A stretch of 64,000 bases of DNA from CALEMW01 sp964343835 (GCA_964343835.1 CAYFKR010000015.1:20065-84064), one strand, 5' to 3'; counted from the first letter of the stretch, positions 8,371-16,725 are shown. The notes: generated by a model not told the origin, from the letters alone. Translations and numbers: made by a program.

Positions 8371-9116
8371 CCGATCGAAACGCCTCCCTGCAGGCCGTCG
8401 TGCTGGCGGCCGGCAAGGGTACCCGCATGAAATCCGACCTGCCCAAGGTGCTCCATGAGATGGCGGGCCGCTCCCTGCTGGATCACGTGCTGGGCGCCGT
8501 CCGCGACGCCGACATCCCCCGGTCCATCGTGGTGGTGGGCCACCAGGCGGATCGCGTACGCGAGGCCGCCGCGGCCGACGACCTGGCCTTCGTGCTGCAG
8601 GAGCCCCAGCTGGGCACCGGCCACGCCGTGCAGGTGACCGTGGACGACCTGGAGCGCGGCGGCTGGACCGTGATCCTGGCCGGCGACGTGCCCCTGCTGA
8701 GGGCCGCCACCGTGCGCCGCCTGGTGGACGAGACGGTGGCCTCGGGCGTGAGCGCTTCGGTGCTGACCTGCGTGGTGGACGACGCCGGCGCCTACGGCCG
8801 CATCGTGAAGAACGCCGACGGCGGCCTCGAGGGCATCGTCGAGGCCCGGGACTGCTCGCCGGAGCAGCTGGCCATCGGCGAGTACAACACCGGCGTGTTC
8901 TGCTTCCGCACCGACGACATGGTCGACGCTTTGGCGAAGCTGGACACCGACAACGACCAGGGCGAGTACTACCTGACCGACACCATCGCCCACCTCGTGG
9001 CCGACGGGAAACCCGTGCAGGCCGTGAGCATCGACGACCCCGACGAGGTCGTGGGCATCAACACGGTGGACGAGCTGGCCGCGGCCGAGGCCATCTGGAA
9101 CCGCCGCGAGGCCTGA
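8367..9116 (+). CDS. GlmU-type UDP-sugar pyrophosphorylase, nucleotidyltransferase domain only
   Basis: A 249-residue protein matching the N-terminal half of GlmU: VVLAAGKGTRMKSDLPKVLHEMAGR (residues about 11-35), QLGTGHAV, AGDVPLLR, YGRIV and EYNTGVFCF. It should transfer UMP from UTP to an N-acetylhexosamine 1-phosphate or related sugar phosphate. The left-handed beta-helix acetyltransferase half of bifunctional GlmU (about 450 residues) is absent, and the next gene starts 11 bases later, so this is not a frameshift. A separate acetyltransferase or another sugar substrate is implied. The ATGA overlap ties it to panC. Confidence 0.82.
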   Translation: MTDRNASLQAVVLAAGKGTRMKSDLPKVLHEMAGRSLLDHVLGAVRDADIPRSIVVVGHQADRVREAAAADDLAFVLQEPQLGTGHAVQVTVDDLERGGWTVILAGDVPLLRAATVRRLVDETVASGVSASVLTCVVDDAGAYGRIVKNADGGLEGIVEARDCSPEQLAIGEYNTGVFCFRTDDMVDALAKLDTDNDQGEYYLTDTIAHLVADGKPVQAVSIDDPDEVVGINTVDELAAAEAIWNRREA

Positions 9117-9127
9117 GGAGGAACGCC

Positions 9128-9631
9128 GTGGACCGCCTGTTCACCCCCTGGCGTCTGGACTACGTGAAGGGCGAACGCACCCATGAGGACTGCGTGTTCT
9201 GCGGCTGTCAGCTCGGCGACGACGCCGAGGAGCACATCCTGCACCGATCCCGGCACTGGTTCGTGATCCTCAACCGCTTCCCCTATACCGGCGGCCACCT
9301 GCTGCTGGTGCTGAACCGGCACGAGGGATCGCTGACCGCCTGCACGCCGGAGGAGGTCCACGACATGAGCCGCTTGCTGTCGGCCATGGAGCGGACCCTG
9401 CGCCGAGCCTACGAACCCCACGGCATCAACTGCGGCTACAACGGAGGCGCCGGCGCCGGCGCCGGGATCCCCGGCCACTTCCACATCCACATGCTGCCGC
9501 GCTGGCGGGGCGACACCAACTTCATGACCGTCGTGAGCGACACCCGCGTGATCCCCGAGAGGCTGGAGGACACGGCGGCCCGCGTGCGTCCGCTGCTGGC
9601 GGAGGAGCTGGCGGGGCTGGACCTGGAATGA
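9128..9631 (+). CDS. HIT-family nucleotide hydrolase/phosphorylase
   Basis: A 167-residue histidine-triad protein. The triad is H117-F-H119-I-H121 in HFHIHMLPRW. An N-terminal CVFC pair (C22, C25) resembles the zinc site of bacterial Ap4A-phosphorylase-like HIT proteins, and the opening LFTPWRLDYVKG is typical of that subgroup. Such enzymes hydrolyse or phosphorolyse dinucleoside polyphosphates or nucleoside phosphoramidates. The start is GTG 9128 with GGAGG eight bases upstream. A short Gly/Ala run (GGAGAGAG) sits just before the triad. It overlaps the next gene as ATGA. Confidence 0.88.
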   Translation: MDRLFTPWRLDYVKGERTHEDCVFCGCQLGDDAEEHILHRSRHWFVILNRFPYTGGHLLLVLNRHEGSLTACTPEEVHDMSRLLSAMERTLRRAYEPHGINCGYNGGAGAGAGIPGHFHIHMLPRWRGDTNFMTVVSDTRVIPERLEDTAARVRPLLAEELAGLDLE

Positions 9632-10080
9632 GGGCGGGCACCGTCGTCCTCTGGGTGATCGTGGCGGCCGCATTGATCTCCGTGGGTCTGGGGACCGTCC
9701 ATCGCCGCGGCGATCGACCGGCGCCTGATCCGGCACCCGGGACCGTGACGGGCTCCATGGCCGGCGATAGGCTCGTTCATCTGTCCGTCCTCAACGGCAC
9801 CGACATTCCGGGCCTGGCCGCTGACGTGAGCCTGGCCCTGGGGCGTGTCGACGCCGCGGCGGATCGCTTCGGCAACGCTCCCCACGACACCTTCACCCGT
9901 TCCCTGCTGGTGAACCGGACGCTGTCGGATGACGAGGCTCGCGCCCTGGCGGCCCGTCTGGGCGGCATCCCCGTGATCCTGGAGTATGCCGCCGAGGCGA
10001 CGGTGGAGGCCGTCCTGGTCCTGGGCGCCGATCACCGGAACGTCACCGACGCCCTGGAACTGGCCCCGGCTGCTCCCTGA
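9628..10080 (+). CDS. Membrane-anchored LytR_C-domain protein
   Basis: A 150-residue protein with a single N-terminal membrane segment (about 5-21) and a C-terminal domain opening with LSVLNGTDIPGLAADVSLAL. That is the typical beginning of the LytR/CpsA/Psr C-terminal (LytR_C) domain. The catalytic LCP phosphotransferase domain is missing, so it is not a teichoic-acid ligase; the stand-alone domain has no settled function. It probably faces the periplasm. The ATGA overlap with the HIT gene makes it the last gene of the run. Confidence 0.68.
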   Translation: MRAGTVVLWVIVAAALISVGLGTVHRRGDRPAPDPAPGTVTGSMAGDRLVHLSVLNGTDIPGLAADVSLALGRVDAAADRFGNAPHDTFTRSLLVNRTLSDDEARALAARLGGIPVILEYAAEATVEAVLVLGADHRNVTDALELAPAAP

Positions 10081-10171
10081 GCCGGGCGGAAGCGGAATTC
10101 TCTGGTCCGGACGCCGCCGACCGCGTACCATGGACGGTCGAGCCGGACGGAACGTCGGCAAGGAGGCCCCC

Positions 10172-10438
10172 ATGCGGAAATCCCTGGGCACCGTCAGCCT
10201 GATCCTGTTCCTGGGGCTGGTGATCGGCGCCGTCTTCAGCGAGATCATCGCCCTGTTCCTGGACGAGGGCAGCATCGCCCACCAGCTCTTCGTGAGCGAC
10301 CGGGAGCTGGTGAAGCTCGACGTGAAGACCCTGAACCTCGTGGTCCTGGAGCTCAGTTTCGGCTTCAGCCTGCGATTCAACCTGATGAGCGTGGTGGGCG
10401 TCTTCGTGGCGTCGCAGTTCCTGCGCTGGTACCGCTAA
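10172..10438 (+). CDS. DUF4321-like small membrane protein
   Basis: An 88-residue protein with a hydrophobic N-terminal segment (residues 6-27, LGTVSLILFLGLVIGAVFSE) and a second near the C-terminus (about 70-84). This matches the size and layout of DUF4321 proteins, which are of unknown function. AAGGAGG lies six to eight bases before ATG 10172, an unusually good ribosome site. It is 10 bases upstream of tatA. A longer in-frame opening starts at 9986, but it overlaps the previous gene and has no ribosome site. Confidence 0.7.
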   Translation: MRKSLGTVSLILFLGLVIGAVFSEIIALFLDEGSIAHQLFVSDRELVKLDVKTLNLVVLELSFGFSLRFNLMSVVGVFVASQFLRWYR

Positions 10439-10448
10439 GGAGATCGAG

Positions 10449-10679
10449 ATGACGACGACGTTGGCCCTCATCGGCGGACTGGGCTGGCCCGAACTGCTGG
10501 TGATCGCGCTGGTGGTGCTGCTGGTCTTCGGCCCCCGCCGCCTGCCCGAGATCGCCGAGTCCTTCGGCACCTCCATCAAGAAGTTCCGCCGCGCCACCCA
10601 GGAGGCCAAGGACGAGGTCAAGCGCGAGATCGAGGCCTCGGACAAGCCCGCAGACGGGGAGAAGCGCGGGGAGGAATAG
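10449..10679 (+). CDS. tatA: Twin-arginine translocase subunit TatA/E
   Basis: A 76-residue TatA-family protein: one membrane helix (PELLVIALVVLLVFG), the conserved FGPRRLPEI hinge, an amphipathic helix SFGTSIKKFRRAT, then a charged acidic/basic tail. TatA oligomers form the pore of the folded-protein export pathway in the inner membrane. No tatC is in the window. AAGGAGA precedes the ATG. The tail is short and lacks features that separate TatA from TatB; length and the FGP motif favour TatA. Confidence 0.92.
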   Translation: MTTTLALIGGLGWPELLVIALVVLLVFGPRRLPEIAESFGTSIKKFRRATQEAKDEVKREIEASDKPADGEKRGEE

Positions 10680-10702
10680 CAGAACCCCGGAAAGGGCGAG
10701 CC

Positions 10703-13033
10703 GTGAACCTGGCGCAACTCCTGGATCAGCTCAAGACGGACGACCGCTTCCTGCGCAACGTGACCCGGTGGGAGGTCCTGCCTCCTCGCCCCGCCCGCCA
10801 TGCGGACTGGCCCGAGAGCCTGGACCCGCGCCTGGTGGAGGCCTTGCGGGGCGAGTCCATGAACGGCGCTCGCGAGTTCGGGCAGATTTTCGTCTCCGTC
10901 GCCAAACCGGGCAANNNNNNNNNNGTCCGCACGGCCGCGGAGAAGACGCCGTTCGTGGCCGTCACGCCCACCGCCTCGGGCAAGACCCTCTGCTACAACC
11001 TGCCGGTCCTCGACACCATCCTGAAGGATCCCCAGGCCCGTGCCCTCTACCTCTTCCCGACCAAGGCCCTCAGCCAGGACCAGATGCACGAAGTCCACGG
11101 CCTGATCACCGATGTGGGCGAGGACATCAAGACCTACACCTTCGACGGCGACACCCCCGAGACGGCCCGTCGCGCCATCCGCAGCAGCGGTCACATCGTG
11201 GTCACCAATCCCGACATGCTGCACCAGGGCATCCTGCCCCACCACACCCTCTGGGTGAAGCTCTTCGAGAACCTGAAGTACGTGGTAGTGGACGAGGTCC
11301 ACACCTACCGCGGCGTGTTCGGCAGCCACGTGGCCAACGTGCTGCGGCGGCTGCGGCGCATCGCGAACTTCTACGGGGCGGATCCCCTGTTCATCGGGTG
11401 CAGCGCCACCATCGCCAACCCCGGCGAGCTGGCCGGCGAACTGGCGGGACGCGAGGTGCGGGTCATCGACGACAACGGCGCCCCTCAGGGGGAGAAGCAC
11501 GTCGTCTTCTACAACCCGCCGGTGGTGAACCACGAGCTGGGCATCCGCCGCTCGGCGGTGAAGGAGGCCCGGTCCCTGGCCGAGCGGTTCCTGGCGGCCA
11601 AGTCGCAGCTCATCGTCTTCGCCCGGTCGCGGGCGCGGGTGGAGCTGCTGCTCACGTACCTGGAGCGGGCCGGACGCCGGGTGGGGATCAAGTCGGGGGA
11701 GGTGCGCGGCTACCGCGGCGGCTACCTGCCGACGGAACGCCGGGCCATCGAGCGGGGCCTGCGCGACGGCACGGTGAAGGCGGTTGTCAGCACCAATGCC
11801 CTGGAGCTGGGCATCGACATCGGGCGGCTCGACGTGTGCATCATGACCGGCTACGCGGGCACCGTGGCGAGCTCGTGGCAGCAGGCGGGCCGCGCAGGCC
11901 GCAGCCAGAACCTGAGCGCGGCGATCCTGGTGGCCACCAGCAATCCCCTGGACCAGTACGTGATCACCAACCCCGAGTGGTTCTTCGGCCGCGGCCCCGA
12001 GCACGCCGCGGTGGATCCTGACAACCTGATCATCCAGATCAGCCACCTGAAGTGCGCGGCCTTCGAGCTGCCCTTCGACGAGGGGGAGCTCTACGGCGAC
12101 CGGCCGGTGGGCGAGATCCTGGACTACCTGGCCGATCAGGGGGTGCTGCACCGTGAGGGCGACCGCTTCCACTGGATGACCGACACCTATCCCGCCGAGG
12201 ACGTGTCCCTGCGCAGTGCCGCGCCCGACAACGTGGTGATTGTGGACCAGTCGCGCCCCACCGGCCTGGTGATCGGGGAGATGGACCTGTTCAGCAGCCA
12301 GGAGATGCTCCACGACGAAGCCGTCTACATCCACGGCGGCCGCCAGTACCACGTGGACAAGCTCGACTGGGACCGCCGCAAGGCCTATGTCCGCCCCGTG
12401 GACGTGGACTACTACACCGACGCCCAGCGCAAGACCGAGCTCAAGACCCTGGACCAGGACCAGTCGGAGGACCTGGGACTGGGCCGACGCGGCCTCGGCG
12501 AGATCGGCCTGGTGAGCAAGGTCACCGTCTACAAGAAGATCAAGCTGGGTACCCACGAGAACGTGGGCGCGGGGAAGGTGCACCTGCCGGAGATGGAGCT
12601 GCACACCACCTCGTTCTGGTGGGAGCTGCCCGAGGCCACCCATGCCCAGATGTCCGACGCCCGCCTGGATCTGGGCGACGCCCTGAAGGGCGTGGCCCAC
12701 CTGCTGGGCAACGTGGCGCCGGCCTTCATCATGGCCGACCCCGCCGACGTGCGGACCCTGCCCATGGTCAAGTCTCCGTTCACCGACCGGCCCACGCTCT
12801 ACGTCTACGACGCCTACCCGGGCGGGGTGGGCTATGCCCGACGCGTCTACCTGCAGCTGGACGAGATCGTGGGGCAGGCCCTGCGTCACCTCGAACGCTG
12901 TGGTTGCGCCGCCGGCTGTCCGTCCTGCGTGGGCGCGCCGGTGGACGTGGGCGCCACGGCCCGCGAAGGGGCCCGCTGGATCCTGGGCGCCTGGCGCGAC
13001 GCGGCGCCGGCGGCCCGGGCCGACGAGGCCTGA
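10703..13033 (+). CDS. mrfA: MrfA/YprA-type DEAD/DEAH helicase (interrupted by assembly gap)
   Basis: A helicase of about 776 residues closely following Bacillus YprA (MrfA), which acts in mitomycin-type DNA-adduct excision repair. Visible parts are the P-loop PTASGKT, FPTKALSQDQ, motif II DEVH (VVVDEVHTYRGVFGSH), TNALELGIDIG, QQAGRAGR, and a C-terminal DUF1998-type zinc site with C733, C735, C739 and C742. Ten N at 10915-10924 fall between the N-terminal segment and the P-loop. The frame is the same on both sides if the gap is truly 10 bases. The residues just left of the gap (about 50-70) do not resemble the expected Q-motif region, so that edge may be misassembled. The start is GTG 10703. 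Confidence 0.88.
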   Translation: MNLAQLLDQLKTDDRFLRNVTRWEVLPPRPARHADWPESLDPRLVEALRGESMNGAREFGQIFVSVAKPGXXXXVRTAAEKTPFVAVTPTASGKTLCYNLPVLDTILKDPQARALYLFPTKALSQDQMHEVHGLITDVGEDIKTYTFDGDTPETARRAIRSSGHIVVTNPDMLHQGILPHHTLWVKLFENLKYVVVDEVHTYRGVFGSHVANVLRRLRRIANFYGADPLFIGCSATIANPGELAGELAGREVRVIDDNGAPQGEKHVVFYNPPVVNHELGIRRSAVKEARSLAERFLAAKSQLIVFARSRARVELLLTYLERAGRRVGIKSGEVRGYRGGYLPTERRAIERGLRDGTVKAVVSTNALELGIDIGRLDVCIMTGYAGTVASSWQQAGRAGRSQNLSAAILVATSNPLDQYVITNPEWFFGRGPEHAAVDPDNLIIQISHLKCAAFELPFDEGELYGDRPVGEILDYLADQGVLHREGDRFHWMTDTYPAEDVSLRSAAPDNVVIVDQSRPTGLVIGEMDLFSSQEMLHDEAVYIHGGRQYHVDKLDWDRRKAYVRPVDVDYYTDAQRKTELKTLDQDQSEDLGLGRRGLGEIGLVSKVTVYKKIKLGTHENVGAGKVHLPEMELHTTSFWWELPEATHAQMSDARLDLGDALKGVAHLLGNVAPAFIMADPADVRTLPMVKSPFTDRPTLYVYDAYPGGVGYARRVYLQLDEIVGQALRHLERCGCAAGCPSCVGAPVDVGATAREGARWILGAWRDAAPAARADEA
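10915..10924. other. Assembly gap (10 N)
   Basis: Ten consecutive N mark a scaffold join inside the helicase gene. A round number of N usually stands for a gap of unknown or estimated size, so the length and perhaps the flanking bases are unreliable. Confidence 0.98.
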
Positions 13034-13034
13034 C

Positions 13035-14195
13035 GTGGACCTCCGCAAGCGCCTGGCGAGGCTGGAGCGCTCCGCCGTGCCCAAGGCCCCGTCCCGCGAT
13101 CCCGACCCTCCACGCCATGACTTTCCCGCCGACCTGTCCGTGACGATGGAGGAGGGCCCTGCCGGCCCCGTCTGGGTCCGGGACGAGGTCCACCCCGTCG
13201 CACGGCCCGGCCACGACCCCGCCGTCCTGGCCGCGGCCCTGACTCGCCCCGTTCCTCCGGGGTTGGCGTGGGACGACGTGCTGCTGCTGGACACCGAGAC
13301 CACCGGCCTGGCCGGGGGGACGGGCACCGTGCCGTTCCTGGTCGGGGTCGCCTGGTGGGAGGACGGGGACCTGAGGTGCCGCCAGTTCCTGCTGCCCGGG
13401 CCGGGCGCGGAACCGGCCATGCTTGCGGCCCTGGAAGCCCTGGCCGCCCGGTTCCCGCTCATCGCCGCCTTCAACGGACATTCCTACGACCTGCCGTTGC
13501 TGCGCACCCGCGGCATCCTGGCCCGTCGCCGGGGTCTGCTGGCGGACCACGCCACGTGGGACCTGCTGCCCCTGGCCCGTCGTCTCTGGGGGCGTCGGCT
13601 GCCCGATTGCCGCCAGGGCACGGTGGAGCGCCTCGTCCTGGAGTCGGTGCGCCCCGCGGGCGACATCCCGGGAGCCCGCATCCCCCAGGCCTGGATCGAT
13701 TTCGTGAAGGACGGCGATGCCGCGGACCTGGGGGCCGTGGTGCTGCACAACGTCCTGGACATGGTGGGCATGGCCGGCATCCTCCGGTGCGGTGCGACGG
13801 CCTGTGCGGAGCGAGGCCTCGGGCCGGCCGGTTCGTCCGCCCGGGACTGGCGCGACGCCTGGTCCCTGGCCCGACTCAGCGAGGCGATCCGGGACAGGCA
13901 GCGGGAGGCGGATTGGATCCGCGCCGCCGTCGCGGACGCCCCCGACGCCGGTGCGGTCCCGGTCTCCTTCCTCGCCGACGCCGTGCGGCTCGTGAAGCGC
14001 ACCGGGGACTGGGACCTGGTGGCCTCGCTGCTCCGGCGCGCGCTGGCCGCCCTGCCGGACGAGGCCTGGCCCCACCGCGAGGCGGCCATCCTCCACGAGC
14101 ACCGTCTGCGGGACCTGCCCCGGGCCCTGGAACACGCCCGCCTCTGCGGCGAACCCGACCGGGTGGAGCGCCTGGAGCGACGACTGTCGTCGTGA
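13035..14195 (+). CDS. mrfB: MrfB/YprB-type RNase H-like exonuclease
   Basis: A 386-residue protein with a DEDD-type exonuclease core: LLLDTETTGLAGGTG carries the first metal ligands D86 and E88. A later FNGHSYDLPLL supplies the next acidic residue and HNVLDMVGM a further one. This matches YprB (MrfB), the 3'-5' exonuclease partner of the MrfA helicase in mitomycin C repair in Bacillus. The gene follows mrfA by one base (GTG 13035), the same order as in Bacillus. The C-terminal 120 residues are helical, perhaps TPR-like (AIRDRQREADWIRAAV, LRRALAALPDEAWPHREAA). Confidence 0.85.
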   Translation: MDLRKRLARLERSAVPKAPSRDPDPPRHDFPADLSVTMEEGPAGPVWVRDEVHPVARPGHDPAVLAAALTRPVPPGLAWDDVLLLDTETTGLAGGTGTVPFLVGVAWWEDGDLRCRQFLLPGPGAEPAMLAALEALAARFPLIAAFNGHSYDLPLLRTRGILARRRGLLADHATWDLLPLARRLWGRRLPDCRQGTVERLVLESVRPAGDIPGARIPQAWIDFVKDGDAADLGAVVLHNVLDMVGMAGILRCGATACAERGLGPAGSSARDWRDAWSLARLSEAIRDRQREADWIRAAVADAPDAGAVPVSFLADAVRLVKRTGDWDLVASLLRRALAALPDEAWPHREAAILHEHRLRDLPRALEHARLCGEPDRVERLERRLSS

Positions 14196-14198
14196 GCG

Positions 14199-14227
14199 TT
14201 GCACGGGTCGAGGACGGGGCTTATGAT
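14199..14227 (+). promoter_or_regulatory. Promoter of the winged-helix gene
   Basis: TTGCAC at 14199-14204, a 17-base spacer and TATGAT at 14222-14227, starting four bases after the mrfB stop. The gene start at 14257 follows by about 23 bases from the expected transcript start. Confidence 0.72.
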
Positions 14228-14256
14228 CGTCGTCCGACACCAACCCGGAGGACGTC

Positions 14257-14691
14257 GTGGAGACCATCAGCCGAGAAGAGGGACACCTGATCGTGGCCGC
14301 CGTCCGCGTCCTGGCCCACCGCGAGGGGACGCCCCCCACCGCCGAGGCCGTGGCGGAGCTCCTGCGCCTCCAGCCCGAGACCGTGCGGCTGAAGGTGGAG
14401 GTCCTGCGCGAGGCCGGCGTGCTGGTCATGGTGGACAGCGCCTTCGAGCGTCACCTGGAGGTGGGGGATCACGGCGCCGTCGACGACCTCACCCCCGACG
14501 CCGAACGCACCGGCATGGACGAGGCCCTGGCCGACTTCGACCGCAAGCGCCAGGAGGAGAGCGACCGCATGCAGCGCCTCTTCGACGACGGCGACCACGA
14601 GCGGAAGCGGCGCGAGAAGATGAAGGAGATGGACGACGGGCTCTTCGCCTTCGAGAAGGAGAAGCCGAGGAACCCCTTCGGCGACGACTGA
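14257..14691 (+). CDS. Small winged-helix-like protein
   Basis: A 144-residue protein. Residues 1-60 read as a winged helix-turn-helix: a helix REEGHLIVAAVRVLAHREG, then TAEAVAELL with a recognition-like LQPETVRLKVEVLREAGVLV and a short wing. Residues 70-144 are highly charged with two predicted amphipathic helices (DFDRKRQEESDRMQRLF, EKMKEMDDGLFAFEKEK). It could be a transcription regulator or a nucleic-acid-binding accessory protein; I cannot name a family. The start is GTG 14257 with GGAGG eight bases ahead. It has its own promoter and is convergent with the parvulin gene. Confidence 0.7.
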   Translation: METISREEGHLIVAAVRVLAHREGTPPTAEAVAELLRLQPETVRLKVEVLREAGVLVMVDSAFERHLEVGDHGAVDDLTPDAERTGMDEALADFDRKRQEESDRMQRLFDDGDHERKRREKMKEMDDGLFAFEKEKPRNPFGDD

Positions 14692-14711
14692 CGTCTCCAT
14701 GTCCGGGCAAC

Positions 14712-14740
14712 GAAAAGGCCCTCCCCGTCGGGGGAGGGCC
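14712..14740 (-). terminator. Terminator of the minus-strand parvulin gene
   Basis: A perfect 10-bp stem (GGCCCTCCCC 14717-14726, GGGGAGGGCC 14731-14740) with a GTCG loop. Only the minus strand has a T tract after the stem (TTTTCG), so it terminates the leftward gene that stops at 14765. It could also weakly stop the convergent winged-helix transcript. Confidence 0.8.
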
Positions 14741-14764
14741 TCGTCGTATCCGGTCCGGTCGGAG

Positions 14765-16570
14765 CTAGTTGTCGCCGTAGAGGAACGAGCGGTTGTCCTC
14801 GATGTCGGCGGCGTCCATGCGCTCCTCGTACCAGTCCATCATGGCCGTCTGCTGGCGGTCGTAGAGCATCCGCATGCGCAGGTTCTCGCGTTCGCCGTCG
14901 TAGTGGGCCTCGTCCACCGGGGCCTTCCAGAGCACGCGCAGGGCGAACAAGCCGCGGGGCGTCTCCACCTCGGGCACGAGCTCGCCGGCGGCGTGGTCCA
15001 GGCAGGCGGTGTTGAAGTCGGTGTTGTAGCCCACGCCGATCACGTTGCCGGAGTAGGCGAACGTGTCGGTCACGGCATGGCTGATGCCGAACTCGGCGGC
15101 GGCGTCGGCGAAGGAACGACCCATCTGCACGGCGCCCACGGCGGGGTTGAGCAGTTCGCGGGCCTTCTCGGTCTTCATCTCGCGCTCGACGCGGGTCACG
15201 AGCTGGGGCTCGACGTCGGCGAAGGGCGTGGTGCCGGCGGGGATCTTCTCCACCAGCGTGACCACGTAGAAGGCCTGCTCGTTCTCGTAGACGCGGCTGA
15301 CGTCGCCGGGCTCGGCGTTGAACGCGAACAGGTTGCCCTGGACGGTGTCGCGCAGGCCGGGCAGGTCCCAGCCGCGCTTCACGGCGCCGGGGTTCTGGAG
15401 CGTCAGCGCGGCGTCGGCGGCGGCCGCCTCGAAACCGTGGTTGCGGGCGTCGTCCACGAAGAGCTCGGCCTGCTCGTAGAGGTCCACGATGGTGGCCTCG
15501 CCCGGCGTCACCTGGAACAGGATGTGACGGGCGTGGACCTCGTTCACCGTGCCGTCCTCCTCGAACTGCTCGAGGACCTCGATGAGGTGGTAGCCGAACT
15601 GGGTCTTGACCGGCAGGCTGATCTCGCCGACGGGCAGGTTGAACGCGGCCTCGGTGAACTCGTCCACCATGCGGTTGCGGTCGAAGGTGCCCAGGTCGCC
15701 GCCCTGCTCGCGGGTGCCGTCCTCGGAGTAGAGGGCGGCGGCCTCGGCGAAGTCGATCAGGCCGTCCAGGATCTCCTGGCGGACCTCGCCGGCCAGGGCC
15801 AGGATCTCGGCCTCGTCGTCGGCGCTGGGGGCCTTGGGGAAGCTCACGAGCTGCACGACGACCTTCTCCGGCTCCTCGAACTCGTCGGGGTGCGCGTCAT
15901 AGTAGGCCTGCAGGCGCTCGGTGGAGGCCTCCTTGTCCAGCTCCAGGTCGGAGTAGGTCACGCCCACGTACTCGGCCACGGCGCGGCCGTTCTGGCGCAG
16001 GTACTCCTCGCGGATCTCCTCCTCGGTCACCACCACGGACGAGGTGACGTCCTCCATGAGCTTCTGCCGGGGCAGGGCCATGCGGAGGTACGACTCCACG
16101 CCGGTCCAGTCGCGCTCGGGGTTGGCCAGGTCCGCCAGGTAGGCGTCCATGTCCACGCCGCCCTCGGGAGTGGCGTACTGGGCCAGGAGCTCCTGGGGAG
16201 GGTTGTTCTTGAGGGTGTCGAGGATCTCGGCGTCGGAAACGGCGATGCCGCGGCGCTCGATCTCGATGTCCTCGATCTTCATGCGGAGCAGGGACTCCCA
16301 GATGGCCTCGGCCGCCTGGGCGCGCTGATTGGCGGACAGGCCGCGGTCGCTGCCCTGGCTGCGCAGCTGGGCCAGGTAGTTGCGATAGGCCGTATCCCAT
16401 TCCTGCCAAGAGATCTCCACGCCGTTGATCTTGCCGACGGCGTCGGGCACGCCGGGCTGCTGGGGGCCCTGGTTGCACTGGGCGCCCCACACGACGAAGG
16501 TGAACAGGATGAAGGTCGAAGCGATGATCCAGTAGAAGAACTTGGCCCTGGACCTCAGCAGCTTGAACAT
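14765..16570 (-). CDS. Membrane-anchored parvulin-type peptidyl-prolyl isomerase (PpiD/SurA-like)
   Basis: A 601-residue protein anchored by one N-terminal membrane helix (about 11-29) with the rest periplasmic. A SurA_N-like helical region spans about 40-230 and a parvulin rotamase domain about 235-335 (GGDLGTFDRNRMVDEF, then LPVKTQFGYHLIEV). A second degenerate segment follows with HARHILFQV at about 345. PpiD/SurA proteins assist folding of outer-membrane and exported proteins, fitting the many barrels in this window. ATG 16570 has GAGGAGA upstream. The frame stays open to 16894, but that region holds the promoter and leader and lacks homology. Confidence 0.85.
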   Translation of the reverse strand: MFKLLRSRAKFFYWIIASTFILFTFVVWGAQCNQGPQQPGVPDAVGKINGVEISWQEWDTAYRNYLAQLRSQGSDRGLSANQRAQAAEAIWESLLRMKIEDIEIERRGIAVSDAEILDTLKNNPPQELLAQYATPEGGVDMDAYLADLANPERDWTGVESYLRMALPRQKLMEDVTSSVVVTEEEIREEYLRQNGRAVAEYVGVTYSDLELDKEASTERLQAYYDAHPDEFEEPEKVVVQLVSFPKAPSADDEAEILALAGEVRQEILDGLIDFAEAAALYSEDGTREQGGDLGTFDRNRMVDEFTEAAFNLPVGEISLPVKTQFGYHLIEVLEQFEEDGTVNEVHARHILFQVTPGEATIVDLYEQAELFVDDARNHGFEAAAADAALTLQNPGAVKRGWDLPGLRDTVQGNLFAFNAEPGDVSRVYENEQAFYVVTLVEKIPAGTTPFADVEPQLVTRVEREMKTEKARELLNPAVGAVQMGRSFADAAAEFGISHAVTDTFAYSGNVIGVGYNTDFNTACLDHAAGELVPEVETPRGLFALRVLWKAPVDEAHYDGERENLRMRMLYDRQQTAMMDWYEERMDAADIEDNRSFLYGDN

Positions 16571-16634
16571 CGTGGTCTCCTCGCGGCTCGATGACGACGG
16601 CCGGCCTCCTGCGCCGCGGGGGAGGCCCGACACG

Positions 16635-16655
16635 AAAAAACACCCACTGCGTGGG
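16635..16655 (-). terminator. Terminator-like hairpin in the leader of the parvulin gene
   Basis: On the minus strand CCCAC-GCA-GTGGG (16655-16643) is followed by TGTTTTTT (to 16635). It lies between the predicted promoter (16697-16725) and the start at 16570, so it could act as an attenuator. The stem is only five to six pairs, which keeps confidence low. Confidence 0.4.
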
Positions 16656-16696
16656 CGTGGGGCGACGGCGGAAAGGCGTTCCGCGATCGACCAACA

Positions 16697-16725
16697 AAGA
16701 TAACACGCCTCCCCGGGCCGTTCCA
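16697..16725 (-). promoter_or_regulatory. Candidate promoter of the parvulin gene
   Basis: On the minus strand TGGAAC (16725-16720), a 17-base spacer and TATCTT (16702-16697) preceded by TGT (extended -10). It is arranged divergently from the M23 gene promoter. Confidence 0.45.

Noticed and set aside
10043..13474. Long antisense open frame across the helicase
   Set aside because: Same composition effect; crosses the assembly gap and three supported + strand genes.
14712..14740. Hairpin read as terminator of the winged-helix gene
   Set aside because: The T tract is only on the minus-strand side, so it mainly serves the parvulin gene.
14699..16594. Plus-strand open frame of about 630 codons opposite the parvulin gene
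   Set aside because: The minus-strand protein has clear domains, a ribosome site and a terminator; the + frame is a low-complexity mirror.
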